The position numbers and the translations under genes are program-made. Positions 40,053 through 49,691 of a stretch of 64,000 nucleotides of DNA are shown in pieces (position 1 is the stretch's first letter; the number at the start of each line of letters is the position of its first letter). Below the pieces are notes generated by a model. That model did no database searches. It worked only from the letters and a program-made list of their open reading frames with translations, and was not told the DNA's origin. This DNA is from Vibrio sp. Of7-15 (lineage in GTDB: Bacteria; Pseudomonadota; Gammaproteobacteria; Enterobacterales; Vibrionaceae), in assembly GCF_022347565.1 (NCBI RefSeq), contig NZ_JAKRGH010000004.1:186001-250000 (forward strand), written 5' to 3'.

Positions 40053-40567
40053 GCTGCAACTCCTGCGTACTTTTGCTTTAACTGATTGAATTTTTCCACT
40101 TGTTCAGGGAAAAGTTGACGTTTTTTATCACGTCCTAAATAAATTTTGAAAACTGAATCACCCGACTCTGTAAAGAAGCCAAAGTAGTGGCTCTCTTGGC
40201 CACGGAAAGGCTTACTCACTAACGCGACATGAGTAACAAGATCCAAACGAAGGTGGCCATGAAGTTCGCCTTCCTTACCCATTAGATTGTAATAGCCATG
40301 AGCAACTTTACCTTTTGGGAATGGTGCTTTCACTTCAAAAATAGAACCCATTGAATGCACGATGGTGGTCACTGGTCCCCAGCCAACCAACTCTTCTAAA
40401 ATTTCTTGCGCTTTGTCACCTTCAATCGGTGTCATGATATTGCTAGGAAACGCCAGAACCACCTGCCCTTCAGAAACCTCTAACTGCTCTGCAATTGCCG
40501 CAGGCAGTAAGGATGGGTCTTGCTCTAATATTTCTGCTACTTTTGTTTGTAATTGTTCAAAAAGCAT
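40049..40567 (-). CDS. hutX: haem utilisation carrier protein HutX
   Basis: A cytoplasmic haem-binding carrier believed to pass haem to HutZ. 172 residues with LVGWGPVTTIVHSMGSIFEV, HGYYNLMGKEGELHGHLRLD and YFGFFTESGDSVFKIYLGRD, typical of HutX/ChuX. GGAGAAAG precedes the ATG. It overlaps hutZ by ATGA and follows hutW by 15 bp. Confidence 0.93.
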   Translation of the reverse strand: MLFEQLQTKVAEILEQDPSLLPAAIAEQLEVSEGQVVLAFPSNIMTPIEGDKAQEILEELVGWGPVTTIVHSMGSIFEVKAPFPKGKVAHGYYNLMGKEGELHGHLRLDLVTHVALVSKPFRGQESHYFGFFTESGDSVFKIYLGRDKKRQLFPEQVEKFNQLKQKYAGVAA

Positions 40568-40582
40568 TCTTTCTCCAATGCA

Positions 40583-41956
40583 TTACGCAGCCGCTTTGTA
40601 AGCCGGACTTTGTTGTAAAACTTCAATCATTGCTTGTGCTAAGGCGACCGACCAAAACTGCCCTGCGAGAGTCAAACTTACGTAGTTGTCATCACAATGC
40701 ACCAAGCCATTTTTCTGCCATGCTTCAAATAAAGGACGACAGTAACTAAACAGATCTAACTGAGACTCTTTTTGTAAGGCGCGTTTTGCTAGCACCCCTT
40801 TATCAAAGCTGGCTTTAATAAAAGCGAACAACGCAGTTTTTGGCGCTTGTTGAGTCACCATAGCCAGCGGCATTTGTTCTTGTTTGATAGATTCAATATA
40901 AGCACTTAATGTACGATGCTGCATTATTCCAAGCCCACCAACATTGCCACCAGCCCCACACCCCAGCGGCAGAACTTCGGCTGATGTTTTCGCTAAACTG
41001 TTGTAAATGCTTCGTTCTCTGTTGTCTCGCGCCCAGTGATTAACGCTCAGGCGTCTTAAATGGTGCTTCGCCATAAAGTCCACGCCATATTCGAACATAG
41101 ACGCTTTTTCAGATGTATTGGCTGGCTCTGGTAATCGGCCCTTTTCGACCAAGCCTTTCATTGGTGTACCGCCCATTTCTATGAGCTGATATAAGTCCAC
41201 ACCATGCGCATCTGATTCAATGAAATCGGCGAGGTCTTGCTGCCATACATCCAAGGTTTGATAAGGCAAACCAAACAGTAAATCCACAACAATGGGAGCA
41301 GCATCAACTTGGCTCAACTGCTGAATACGTTTGAGTACTGGCTCTCTGTCATCTAAACGTTTTGCTGAGCGCCTTACATGAGTATCAAAACTTTGCACAC
41401 CAAAAGAGAAACGGTTAAAGCCCCCTTCCAATGCGTTTTCAAACATTTCATCAGAAAAACGATTAATGCGTCCCTCTAATGTAATTTCACAATCGGTGGT
41501 TAACGGAAAGTGATTGCGAATCGCTTGACCTAAGCGGCGCACTTGCTCTGGCGATAAATCCGTTGGCGTCCCCCCACCAATGTAAACCGCTTGGAAAGGC
41601 GCAGCCTGAGTCCAAGGTTGGCTGGCTTTAAATTTCAACTCAACCAGTAACGCAGAGAAATAGTCTTCAATGAGTGATTTACTCGACGCGTACTGAAAGA
41701 AATTACAATACGTACAGCGCACTCGACAAAAAGGAATATGCACATACAAGCAGCGTTTAGCCGTTGTAGGTTGAGTATTTTGTAATGCAGATAAAACCTG
41801 AGTTTCCCGATCAGATTCTGGAATCATATTCGCCATTCCCCCTGCATGTGCCGACTTTTTGCGGCTAAAGGCAAATCGCAGGGGATCTGGAGTATTTTGG
41901 CCAGTCACTTCAGAGCCAAAATCATTCATGTTCAGAATTGTTTTCATAAAATTCAT
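40583..41956 (-). CDS. hutW: haem utilisation radical SAM protein HutW
   Basis: A radical-SAM enzyme of the ChuW/HutW/HemN-like family; the E. coli relative opens haem anaerobically to release iron. The CxxxCxxC iron-sulfur motif is present (FCRVRCTYCNFFQY), followed by the SAM-binding VYIGGGTPTDLS. The start is ATG 41956 after GAGG; a GTG one codon earlier is possible. About 457 residues. It is the first gene of hutWXZ and divergent from tonB, with GATAAT-type Fur hexamers in the gap. Confidence 0.93.
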   Translation of the reverse strand: MNFMKTILNMNDFGSEVTGQNTPDPLRFAFSRKKSAHAGGMANMIPESDRETQVLSALQNTQPTTAKRCLYVHIPFCRVRCTYCNFFQYASSKSLIEDYFSALLVELKFKASQPWTQAAPFQAVYIGGGTPTDLSPEQVRRLGQAIRNHFPLTTDCEITLEGRINRFSDEMFENALEGGFNRFSFGVQSFDTHVRRSAKRLDDREPVLKRIQQLSQVDAAPIVVDLLFGLPYQTLDVWQQDLADFIESDAHGVDLYQLIEMGGTPMKGLVEKGRLPEPANTSEKASMFEYGVDFMAKHHLRRLSVNHWARDNRERSIYNSLAKTSAEVLPLGCGAGGNVGGLGIMQHRTLSAYIESIKQEQMPLAMVTQQAPKTALFAFIKASFDKGVLAKRALQKESQLDLFSYCRPLFEAWQKNGLVHCDDNYVSLTLAGQFWSVALAQAMIEVLQQSPAYKAAA

Positions 41957-42033
41957 CACGCCTCGATTGAGTTACCACTATAAAAGAAGAGCCTCTTATT
42001 GGAGTAATCAATCAATAATACTGTAAAGTGTGG

Positions 42034-42073
42034 AAATGATAATCAGCAACAAATGATAATGCAATTGATAATT
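42034..42073. promoter_or_regulatory. Fur-type GATAAT array between hutW and tonB1
   Basis: Three GATAAT hexamers (42038-42043, 42055-42060, 42067-42072), two inside AAATGATAAT, lie in the divergent promoter region. Fur recognises arrays of this hexamer, so iron repression of both haem operons is expected. Confidence 0.65.
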
Positions 42074-42155
42074 GATCTTATTTTCGTTGTGAGCAATAAT
42101 CCCCGTCAGAACAGAATACTGACTATATACACTTTATAAATCGGGAGGGAAGGCT

Positions 42156-42971
42156 GTGAATGTTCAACGTTACGTTGTCGCTGGCGCGGTATCACTTACA
42201 ATTCACGCTGCTTTTTTATGGGCCGTACCAGAAAAGCAGGCCATTGCCATGCCAACAGGAAGCTACTCTTCTTCCGTTGCCATTAATTTGGTTGCAGCAC
42301 CAAAGCCTGTCGAACCTACTCCTGAAAAAACAGTGGTTGAAACGCCAACAGAACAAGCTCCAGTCGAGAAAGCAGTCGTTCAAGAAACAAAAATGCAAGA
42401 CAATATTGCTCGAATACCAAAAGCAAAACAGGTGGTAAAAAAGCCAGAGCCAAAGCCTGTAAAAAAAGTGGAACCCACTCCAAAACCTGTTAAGAAAGTA
42501 ACTCAAAAAGTAGTTAAAAAAGTCGAACCCAAACCAGTTAAAACACCACCTAAGCAAGCAGAAGTAAAGCCAGAGCCTAAAAAGATCGAAAAAGTAGTCT
42601 CTGAGCAACCTACAGAAAAAAAAGAGCCGAAAAAAGAGATAGCAGACAACACCGCGGCACCACAAATGGCTCAAAAAGGCATAAGTAACGCTCCCACTCT
42701 TGTAGAAAAAGCCAGTGTACTCTCCACGGTTAGCCCTAAGTACCCGCGTTTGGCCAAACGTCGTGGCATTGAAGGCGTGGCCATGTATGAAATTTGGCTG
42801 GATGCCAATGGAGAACAAATAAAACAAACACTCATCGATTCTTCTGGCACAAAAATGCTTGATAAAGCCGCTTTAGATGCCATTAAAAAATGGGAATTTT
42901 CACCTCATATTGTTGATGGCCAAGCCATTGCTCATCGCGTTCATATTCCCGTTCGCTTTACCCTAAATTAA
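42156..42971 (+). CDS. tonB: energy transducer TonB
   Basis: Inner-membrane anchored protein that couples the proton gradient to outer-membrane haem and siderophore receptors. It starts at GTG behind GGGAGGGAAGG. A single N-terminal helix (about residues 8-24) is followed by a long Pro-Lys spacer (about 50-160, many KPxPKPVKK repeats) and a C-terminal TonB domain with SPKYPRLAKRRGIEGVAMYE and IKKWEFSPH. It is the first gene of the tonB-exbB-exbD-hutBCD operon, the Vibrio TonB1 system. Divergent from hutW. Confidence 0.95.
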   Translation: MNVQRYVVAGAVSLTIHAAFLWAVPEKQAIAMPTGSYSSSVAINLVAAPKPVEPTPEKTVVETPTEQAPVEKAVVQETKMQDNIARIPKAKQVVKKPEPKPVKKVEPTPKPVKKVTQKVVKKVEPKPVKTPPKQAEVKPEPKKIEKVVSEQPTEKKEPKKEIADNTAAPQMAQKGISNAPTLVEKASVLSTVSPKYPRLAKRRGIEGVAMYEIWLDANGEQIKQTLIDSSGTKMLDKAALDAIKKWEFSPHIVDGQAIAHRVHIPVRFTLN

Positions 42972-42986
42972 TAACTGGATTAGATA

Positions 42987-43685
42987 ATGGAACAGCTCAC
43001 CAACATTAATGATCAACTTGGTTTAATGGCATGGCCCTTACTATTGTGTTCAGCCATCACCATCACCATCATTTGTGAACGTTTATTACAAGTTGCCTTA
43101 TGCACTGGTGTCGGACATAGAAAGTTAAGAAAGATCCTCTCTTCTCAAGATCCTAACAACCAGCCTCAACTAGATCAGCTAGTTCAAGAGTTTTCATCCA
43201 AACGCCCGCTGCTTTTTAAAGGGGCAGCCATGCTGATTTCTCACCGCAAATTTGATAAGGCTCTGCGAGAAGATGCCGCCAGTATTTGGCTTCAAGAAAA
43301 ACGCCACCAGCTGCATGCAGGCTTAAAGCTACTTACTCTGATTGGTGTAATTAGCCCACTATTGGGTCTATTAGGTACGGTATTAGGCTTAATTGATATG
43401 TTTAAAGGTGTCGCAGCCACAACAGGCGCGATTACCCCCAATGACTTAGCCGACGGACTTGGTCTTGCCATGAAAACCACTGCCGCAGGTCTCATTATTG
43501 CCCTGCCTGCCATTTCTGGCGCACAGTTGCTGGGCTTATGGGCCGATAAAATCACCAATAAATTAGAACACTCACTTAACCAATGCAATTTGTGGTTAGA
43601 AGGCATTTCAATGACGAGTGGCACAGACAGCTTAGCGCCGACACCATCCGCTGATCAGCAACAACTGCAAGGCTCAACAGTATGA
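42987..43685 (+). CDS. exbB: TonB-system proton channel ExbB (MotA/TolQ/ExbB)
   Basis: A multi-helix membrane protein forming the proton channel with ExbD. 232 residues, with three helices (about 12-32, about 120-145, about 165-185). The signature LGLLGTVLGLIDMF and the loop KTTAAGLIIALPAISG are seen. It ends in a 4-nt overlap with exbD. Confidence 0.93.
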   Translation: MEQLTNINDQLGLMAWPLLLCSAITITIICERLLQVALCTGVGHRKLRKILSSQDPNNQPQLDQLVQEFSSKRPLLFKGAAMLISHRKFDKALREDAASIWLQEKRHQLHAGLKLLTLIGVISPLLGLLGTVLGLIDMFKGVAATTGAITPNDLADGLGLAMKTTAAGLIIALPAISGAQLLGLWADKITNKLEHSLNQCNLWLEGISMTSGTDSLAPTPSADQQQLQGSTV

Positions 43686-44101
43686 TCCGAGCAAACCCAG
43701 CACAAAACAACGATGATTTAAAACCCGATCTCACCCCGCTGCTCGACATTATTTTCATCGTCATGGTGTTTTTGCTACTCACCGCGTCGGTAAAGTTGCA
43801 ATCACTGGAAGTTGACTTGCCTACAGCAGATACCAGTTCGTCGGCTGAAGTCGATAAAGACTCCCTTAGCATTAACCTATTGGCCGAAGAACCACACTGG
43901 GCATTACAAGGCAAAGAATATGAAAGTTGGGAAGCTTTTACTGCCGAGCTTTTAAAACAAGTCGCTGAGAACCCTAAATTACCTGTTGTGATCGGCTCAG
44001 ATAAGGCAGTCGAAGTTCAATACATGATCAAACTGTTCGCTTTTCTACAAGATAACGATATCAAAGCGACACAAGTATTAATGAAAGAGGAAAAGAAATG
44101 A
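43682..44101 (+). CDS. exbD: TonB-system component ExbD (TolR/ExbD)
   Basis: Membrane-anchored periplasmic partner of ExbB. 139 residues, with a helix at about 19-38 holding the conserved Asp in LTPLLDIIFIVMVFLL, then a periplasmic domain with VDLPTADTSS and LPVVIGSDKAVEVQYM. It overlaps exbB and hutB by 4 nt each (ATGA). Confidence 0.95.
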   Translation: MIRANPAQNNDDLKPDLTPLLDIIFIVMVFLLLTASVKLQSLEVDLPTADTSSSAEVDKDSLSINLLAEEPHWALQGKEYESWEAFTAELLKQVAENPKLPVVIGSDKAVEVQYMIKLFAFLQDNDIKATQVLMKEEKK

Positions 44102-44949
44102 CACGCTCATCAACAATGAAAAAAGGCATTGCTGCCTGCGTATTAATGATGGTAAGCCAATACGCCACAGCACAAGAGCGGATCATTAGTGCTGGAGGTG
44201 CTGTTACCGAGCTAATTTACGCTCTGGGCGCAGAACAACAGCTGGTTGCCGTCGATGTTACCAGCCGAGTACCTGCTGAAGCACAACTGCCAAAAATTGG
44301 CTACCACCGCCAACTGTCAGCGGAAGGCCTGATGGCATTAGCCCCTAACCGCGTTATTGGTTCCGATGAAATGGGGCCAGAAACCACATTAACCCAGCTA
44401 AAACAAAGCGGTATTAACGTTGATATCATTAATACGAAACCAACCGTAACTGGCTTACTAGAACGCATTGATGATATTGCCCGTTTAACCAACACAACAG
44501 ACAAAGCATCAAAAATTAAAACAAACGTAGAGCAACAGGTAGAACAACTAAACAGCAATATTCCCCTGAAATCTGAGCAAAAGAAGGTGCTGTTCTTACT
44601 CGTACACGAAGGCCGCCCTGCCAATGTTGCTGGTAAAAACACAACGGCTGATGCTGTAATTACCCTTGCTGGCGCAACCAACCCAGCAGCAGAGCAGCTA
44701 GAGTCTTATAAGCCACTTTCTATGGAAGCCATGGTATCCATGCAACCAGATGTGATTTTGGTCAGTGGCCGTAGCTGGCAGACACTAGGTGGTGCAGACG
44801 CCCTACTTAAAGCCTTGCCTATGCTTGCAGCAACACCAGCAGGAAAGAATAAAGCCATTGAAACGATTGATGGCAGCGCACTGGTTGGTGGTTTAGGTCT
44901 AAAAAGCCTGTCTGAAGCGAAGCGCCTAAATCTAGCGCTTTACCCATAA
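44098..44949 (+). CDS. hutB: haem ABC transporter, periplasmic binding protein HutB
   Basis: A cluster A-II binding protein that carries haem to HutCD. It has a signal peptide (to about residue 26, ending YATAQE). Motifs include RIISAGGAVTELIYALG, a Tyr in LPKIGYHRQLS (a candidate haem ligand), EMGPETT and VGGLGLKSLSEA. It overlaps exbD by ATGA; an ATG five codons in would give a shorter signal. Confidence 0.93.
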   Translation: MTRSSTMKKGIAACVLMMVSQYATAQERIISAGGAVTELIYALGAEQQLVAVDVTSRVPAEAQLPKIGYHRQLSAEGLMALAPNRVIGSDEMGPETTLTQLKQSGINVDIINTKPTVTGLLERIDDIARLTNTTDKASKIKTNVEQQVEQLNSNIPLKSEQKKVLFLLVHEGRPANVAGKNTTADAVITLAGATNPAAEQLESYKPLSMEAMVSMQPDVILVSGRSWQTLGGADALLKALPMLAATPAGKNKAIETIDGSALVGGLGLKSLSEAKRLNLALYP

Positions 44950-44966
44950 TTCACAGAGTCGATATT

Positions 44967-46001
44967 ATGTTGTTACGACGAACCCCTCTTCCTATATTGG
45001 CTACCATTGGTGCTGCACTGCTGTTTTTTACGGCAGTCACTTCTATTGTTACCGGGCCAATGGCAATTTCCATGACAGATAGCCTAAAAGGTTTACTGCC
45101 TTGGCAAACCGATTTGCCAGCCCATGTTCAGCTTGTGATCCATCAAATACGTTTACCACGTACACTGTTGTGCATGGCGGTCGGTGCCACATTGGCGGTA
45201 TGCGGAGCCGTAATGCAAGGGCTATTTAGAAACCCTCTTGCTGAACCTGGTATTATTGGTGTTTCTGCGGGCGCAGCATTAGGTGCTGCCATTGCCATTG
45301 TTGGTTTTTCACAGCTAAGTGCAAACTTCCCCGTGCTGATGAATATTGCCGCCGTGCCTGTGTTCGCCTTTATTGGTGGTGCATTAACGACGTTATTGGT
45401 TTATCACCTTGGTAGCAGCAAATGGGGAACGTCGGTCACCATTATGTTGCTGGCTGGTGTCGCCATCACGGCGCTTTCTAGTGCAGGTATCGGCTTTTTA
45501 AACTTCATGGCCGACGACCAAATGCTGCGTGATCTGTCTTTATGGTCAATGGGCTCAATGGCTGGTGCACAATGGTCAGGCATTGGTTTAGCCGTAGTCA
45601 GCTTTATTCTCTTATTTGCCCTGTTTATGCGCCATGCAACGGGACTGAATGCACTACTCCTTGGTGAAGCCGAAGCTGGCCATCTTGGTGTGAATGTTCA
45701 ACAACTCAAACGCCGAATGATCATTCTTTCTGCCGCTGGGGTAGGTATTACCGTCAGCTTATCAGGCATGATTGGGTTTATTGGCCTCATTATTCCTCAT
45801 TTGGGCCGCATGCTAGCAGGCCCAGATCATAAAACTTTACTTCCTCTTTCTGCTATTTTAGGTGCCTTACTGCTTACTGCAGCAGACATGTTTGCCCGTG
45901 TTGTAATGAGCCCAGCAGAACTGCCTGTCGGTATTGTCACTGCTTTAATTGGTGCTCCTTTCTTCCTCTATTTACTTTTCCAACAACGAGGCAGAATGTA
46001 A
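44967..46001 (+). CDS. hutC: haem ABC transporter permease HutC (FecCD family)
   Basis: A multi-spanning inner-membrane permease, 344 residues, about nine or ten helices. The FecCD signatures LRLPRTLLCMAVGA-type (IRLPRTLL), GAVMQGLFRNPLAEPGIIG and LGLIIPHLGRML-type (GLIIPHLGRML) are visible. Its stop TAATG shares one base with the hutD start. Confidence 0.95.
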   Translation: MLLRRTPLPILATIGAALLFFTAVTSIVTGPMAISMTDSLKGLLPWQTDLPAHVQLVIHQIRLPRTLLCMAVGATLAVCGAVMQGLFRNPLAEPGIIGVSAGAALGAAIAIVGFSQLSANFPVLMNIAAVPVFAFIGGALTTLLVYHLGSSKWGTSVTIMLLAGVAITALSSAGIGFLNFMADDQMLRDLSLWSMGSMAGAQWSGIGLAVVSFILLFALFMRHATGLNALLLGEAEAGHLGVNVQQLKRRMIILSAAGVGITVSLSGMIGFIGLIIPHLGRMLAGPDHKTLLPLSAILGALLLTAADMFARVVMSPAELPVGIVTALIGAPFFLYLLFQQRGRM

Positions 46002-46795
46002 TGACGACTCGCACTCAAACTAACACTCTGGCTATTTCTGCAAGCCACTTGAATTTAACGTTAGGTGGTAAAGAGTTACTGAATAATGTCTCTCTTGATA
46101 TTCATTCAGGTCAGCTAACTACTCTACTAGGGCCTAACGGCGCGGGAAAAAGTAGTTTATTAAAACTCCTGTGTGGAGAAATTCCTTCTGATGCGGATAT
46201 CCAATTTTTTGGCCGTGAACGCTCTAAGTGGCTAAAACCTGAACTGGCCAAACATTTGGGTATGTTGCCTCAAAACAGTACGCTCAGTTTTGCGTTCACA
46301 GTACAAGAAGTGGTGGATTTAGGCGCGCTTCCTTTGGCACTGACCCGCGCTGACACCCAAGTCATCACTCAAGAGATGATGGAAAAAGTCGAAGTGACTC
46401 ATTTAAGTGAGCGTCTTTACCCTTCTTTATCTGGTGGTGAAAAACAAAGGGTACATTTTGCGCGTGTGTTAACCCAAATAAGCCAAACTCAAGATCAAAA
46501 AATTCTGATGCTGGATGAACCCACCTCTGCACTTGATTTGGCTCACCAGCACAATACCTTAAAGTTAGCCAGACAAATGGCGGATGAAGGGGCTGCCGTG
46601 ATTGTGGTTTTACATGACTTAAACCTAGCTGCTCAATATTCAGATCGACTTATCGTGCTGAAAGGCGGAAAGATTCAAGCCGATGGGAAGCCATGGGATG
46701 CCTTGACAGAATCCATGATTCAAAACGTATACGGCCATAAAACGTTAGTCACTAAACACCCTATTGATGATTACCCTGTGGTGTACGCCGCTTAA
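46001..46795 (+). CDS. hutD: haem ABC transporter ATPase HutD
   Basis: ABC ATPase powering haem import. Walker A GPNGAGKSSLLK, signature LSGGEKQRVHFARVL, Walker B ILMLDEPTSALDL and switch His VLHDLNLAAQ are all intact in 264 residues. Last gene of the six-gene operon, followed by a terminator. Confidence 0.95.
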   Translation: MTTRTQTNTLAISASHLNLTLGGKELLNNVSLDIHSGQLTTLLGPNGAGKSSLLKLLCGEIPSDADIQFFGRERSKWLKPELAKHLGMLPQNSTLSFAFTVQEVVDLGALPLALTRADTQVITQEMMEKVEVTHLSERLYPSLSGGEKQRVHFARVLTQISQTQDQKILMLDEPTSALDLAHQHNTLKLARQMADEGAAVIVVLHDLNLAAQYSDRLIVLKGGKIQADGKPWDALTESMIQNVYGHKTLVTKHPIDDYPVVYAA

Positions 46796-46827
46796 ATAGC
46801 GCACATATTTATCAAATGATTAAAAAT

Positions 46828-46858
46828 AAAAACCTTTGGTGGAAGCCGAAGGTTTTTT
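46828..46858 (+). terminator. terminator of the tonB-hutBCD operon
   Basis: A 9-bp stem AAAAACCTT/AAGGTTTTT (46828-46836 with 46849-46857) with a T-run, 33 bp after hutD. Confidence 0.85.
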
Positions 46859-47061
46859 ATATCGCCTATCTTTCACTTTGCACATCAGCATTATGAATAG
46901 CATTCTAGAAATAATTTACTCCATGACCGCCACTCAAACGATATCAAAAGACCCCTAAAAAATATCGGGCTCAGCATCAAAGTTCGGACCACTTCCTCTA
47001 TACAATGCGCATCAAAAGGCATAAAAAACCACTACTCCTTTTATGATGCAGAGAAAAGTCG

Positions 47062-48294
47062 GTGAGAAAAATTACAATTATCGGAGCTGGTCAAGCTGGA
47101 TTGCTCCTTGGTCATGGATTACTGCAACACGGCTATCAAGTTAAAATCATCACAGATAAAACACCTGAACACGTCACGAATGGTTCCATCTTATCCACTC
47201 AATGTCTATTCGGCTCTTCGCTCGCTATCGAGCAGGAACTGGGGCTAGATAACTGGCATACACAAGAGCCTAGCATCCAACACATGAAAGTGTGCATCAC
47301 CGATCCTGAAACGCTAGGAACAAAAATGATTGAATGGCAAGGTAAGCTAAATAAGCCTGCTTTGTCTGTTGACCAACGTGTTAAATTTCCACAATGGATG
47401 GCTGAGTTTGAGGCTAAAGGAGGAGAACTTGTCATTAAAGAAGTCACAGATGACGATTTGAACCATTATGCCGAGCACAGTGATCTTGTGATTATCGCAT
47501 CAGGCAAAGGCTACTTAAAACAATTGTTCCAGATCCATCGTGAACGCAGCCCTTTTAAAAAGCCACAACGCAAACTTACCGCCGTTTACGTTAGCAACCC
47601 CCACACAGCACCACGATCTAGTGTAAGTGCAAACTTTATCCCAGGTGTTGGGGAATATTTTGCTATTCCAGTGCTATCCCATTCTGGGCCATGTGAAGCC
47701 CTTCTTTTTGAAGCAACTAACAGCTCAGCGATGGACTGTTTCTCAAGAGTGGACACGCCACAAGCCGTGCTAGACAAAGCAAAATCACTCCTAAAAGAGT
47801 ATTTACCTTGGGAATATGAACACCACAAAGAAGCCCAAATAATAGACTCTAACGCTTCTTTATTAGGTTACATTACACCAACAGTTCGCCATCCTGTGGC
47901 TAAGCTCGCTTCAGGAGCCTCTGTGCTTGGTATAGCCGATACGGTTTGTGTTAACGACCCAATTACAGGGCAAGGAGCTAACAATGCCACGAAAGCGGCT
48001 AAAGTGTACTTAAGCCAAATATTGGAACACGGAGACAAAGAGTTTGATGATCAGTGGATGAGCGCTACATTTGAGCGTTTTTGGGAAGAAGCCCAATGGT
48101 CGACTCAGTGGTCTAATATGATGCTGACTCCCCCACCAGAGTTTGTTCTCAACCTATTAGGTTCAGCAATGAAATATCCGCAACTTGCTGATCGGTTAGC
48201 GAACGCCTTTGATGATCCTCAAGATTTGTTCCCTTGGTTCGCAGATCCACAAGAAACTGAACAATATTTGGCTTCCATGGCAGCAAATAACTAA
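47062..48294 (+). CDS. styrene/indole monooxygenase-like flavoprotein (StyA type)
   Basis: A single-component FAD-binding oxygenase subunit of about 410 residues. It opens with the Rossmann GAGQAGLLLG. Conserved parts of the StyA-type fold include NGSILSTQCLFGSS, the second-nucleotide-site region DLVIIASGKG, and DPITGQGANNATKAAKVY near the C-terminal third. Such enzymes epoxidise styrene or indole using FADH2 from a separate reductase. No reductase gene is adjacent. It begins at GTG (47062). Its terminator is shared with the symporter. The natural substrate is unknown. Confidence 0.8.
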   Translation: MRKITIIGAGQAGLLLGHGLLQHGYQVKIITDKTPEHVTNGSILSTQCLFGSSLAIEQELGLDNWHTQEPSIQHMKVCITDPETLGTKMIEWQGKLNKPALSVDQRVKFPQWMAEFEAKGGELVIKEVTDDDLNHYAEHSDLVIIASGKGYLKQLFQIHRERSPFKKPQRKLTAVYVSNPHTAPRSSVSANFIPGVGEYFAIPVLSHSGPCEALLFEATNSSAMDCFSRVDTPQAVLDKAKSLLKEYLPWEYEHHKEAQIIDSNASLLGYITPTVRHPVAKLASGASVLGIADTVCVNDPITGQGANNATKAAKVYLSQILEHGDKEFDDQWMSATFERFWEEAQWSTQWSNMMLTPPPEFVLNLLGSAMKYPQLADRLANAFDDPQDLFPWFADPQETEQYLASMAANN

Positions 48295-48316
48295 GACTAT
48301 AAATAGCTAAGGCAAT

Positions 48317-48347
48317 AAAAAAGCCGGAGTAATCACCTCCGGCTTTT
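48317..48347. terminator. bidirectional terminator between the monooxygenase and symporter genes
   Basis: An 11-bp perfect stem AAAAGCCGGAG/CTCCGGCTTTT (48319-48329 with 48337-48347), 24 bp after the flavoprotein stop and 31 bp before the symporter stop. Confidence 0.85.
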
Positions 48348-48377
48348 ATATACTCAAAGTCAATCCGTCGCTATTTT

Positions 48378-49691
48378 TTAGCTGTTACTTTTAATCGCGT
48401 GAAAGTCTACATGCTCTTCTTTAGCACCTGCTTGCATGTCATTGAACTTATCAACGTTCAATGCACCTTCAGACTTCGCCACAATACACGTCACGGCACT
48501 GTCACCAGTAATGTTTACCGCAGTACGGATCATATCCAGCAGTCGATCAACACCCATAATCAGCGCAATACCTTCAACTGGTAGACCAACTTGGTTCAGA
48601 ACCATTGCTAACATGATCAAGCCAACACCCGGAACACCTGCCGTACCAATCGAAGCTAATGTTGCCGTCATGATCACAGCTAAGTAATCACTCATGCTTA
48701 AATCAATGTTGTATGCCTGTGCAATAAACGCTGTCGCTACCCCTTGCATGATGGCAGTACCATCCATATTGATGGTTGCACCTAAAGGAACCGTGAAAGA
48801 TGCCACTTTATTATCAGCACCTAAACGGTGAGTAGCCGTTTCCATCGTAACTGGAATCGTCGCATTGGAAGAAGCCGTTGAAAACGCGAACATTACCGCG
48901 TCTTTCATCTTCTTCAAAAACGTAATTGGGCTTAAACCAGCAAGCACTTTTAACATTGAAGTGTAAGTAACCAGCGCATGCAGAATTAGCGTACCAGCCA
49001 ATACAAAGAAGTAGTTCATCAACTTTAAAATGGCGCCTAATTCTAGGCCAGTGAACAGTTTCGCCATTAAGAAGAACACACCATAAGGCGCTATGTTCAT
49101 TAATAACGCCACTAGCTTCATGATAACTTCATTTAAATCTGTAAAGATTGCGGCAATACGCTCACCAGGTTTACCAGCGGCACTGATAGCAACACCAAAC
49201 AACAGAGCAAACACGATGATTTGTAATGTATTGCCTTCTGCCATTGAGTTAATCGGGTTGGTTGGGAACATGCCAATGATCACATCACCCAAAGATGGTG
49301 CTTCTTTTGCCGCAAATGAAGTTGCCGCTGTTAAGTCTGCACCTGCACCAGGCTGGAATAATTCACCCATGCCCAGAGCTAAAGAAATGGCAACCGCTGT
49401 TGTGACTAAATAGAAAAGAAGGGTTTTACCACCTAAGCGACCTAAAGTACTAATGTCTTTTAATGAGCTGGTTCCACACACCAGAGAAACAAACACCAGT
49501 GGCACTACTAGCATTTTCAAGCTAGCAATAAAAATTTTGCCACCGACATCAAATAAGCCATTCACAAGGTAATCATGAATAAAGGCTACATCTGAAAATA
49601 CGGAACGGATAATAAAACCGGTAATAATCCCCATTACCATGCCAAGGATGACACGACCAGTCAGTGACATCTTTTTCTTTTTGGTATCCAT
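48378..49691 (-). CDS. dicarboxylate/amino acid:cation symporter (DAACS family)
   Basis: An inner-membrane importer of glutamate, aspartate or C4-dicarboxylates, driven by Na+ or H+. 437 residues. Family landmarks are SLKMLVVPLVFVSLVCG, the serine-rich loop FSTASSNATIPVT, the NMDGTAIMQG binding motif, and MGVDRLLDMIRTAVNITGD. AAGGAGTG precedes the start. It is monocistronic. Substrate choice cannot be read beyond the family. Confidence 0.9.
   Translation of the reverse strand: MDTKKKKMSLTGRVILGMVMGIITGFIIRSVFSDVAFIHDYLVNGLFDVGGKIFIASLKMLVVPLVFVSLVCGTSSLKDISTLGRLGGKTLLFYLVTTAVAISLALGMGELFQPGAGADLTAATSFAAKEAPSLGDVIIGMFPTNPINSMAEGNTLQIIVFALLFGVAISAAGKPGERIAAIFTDLNEVIMKLVALLMNIAPYGVFFLMAKLFTGLELGAILKLMNYFFVLAGTLILHALVTYTSMLKVLAGLSPITFLKKMKDAVMFAFSTASSNATIPVTMETATHRLGADNKVASFTVPLGATINMDGTAIMQGVATAFIAQAYNIDLSMSDYLAVIMTATLASIGTAGVPGVGLIMLAMVLNQVGLPVEGIALIMGVDRLLDMIRTAVNITGDSAVTCIVAKSEGALNVDKFNDMQAGAKEEHVDFHAIKSNS

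Noticed and set aside
42216-42827. 203-codon minus-strand frame opposite tonB
   Set aside because: It arises from the Pro/Lys-rich tonB repeats read backwards; its protein is mostly Phe, Leu, Trp and Cys and has no ribosome site.
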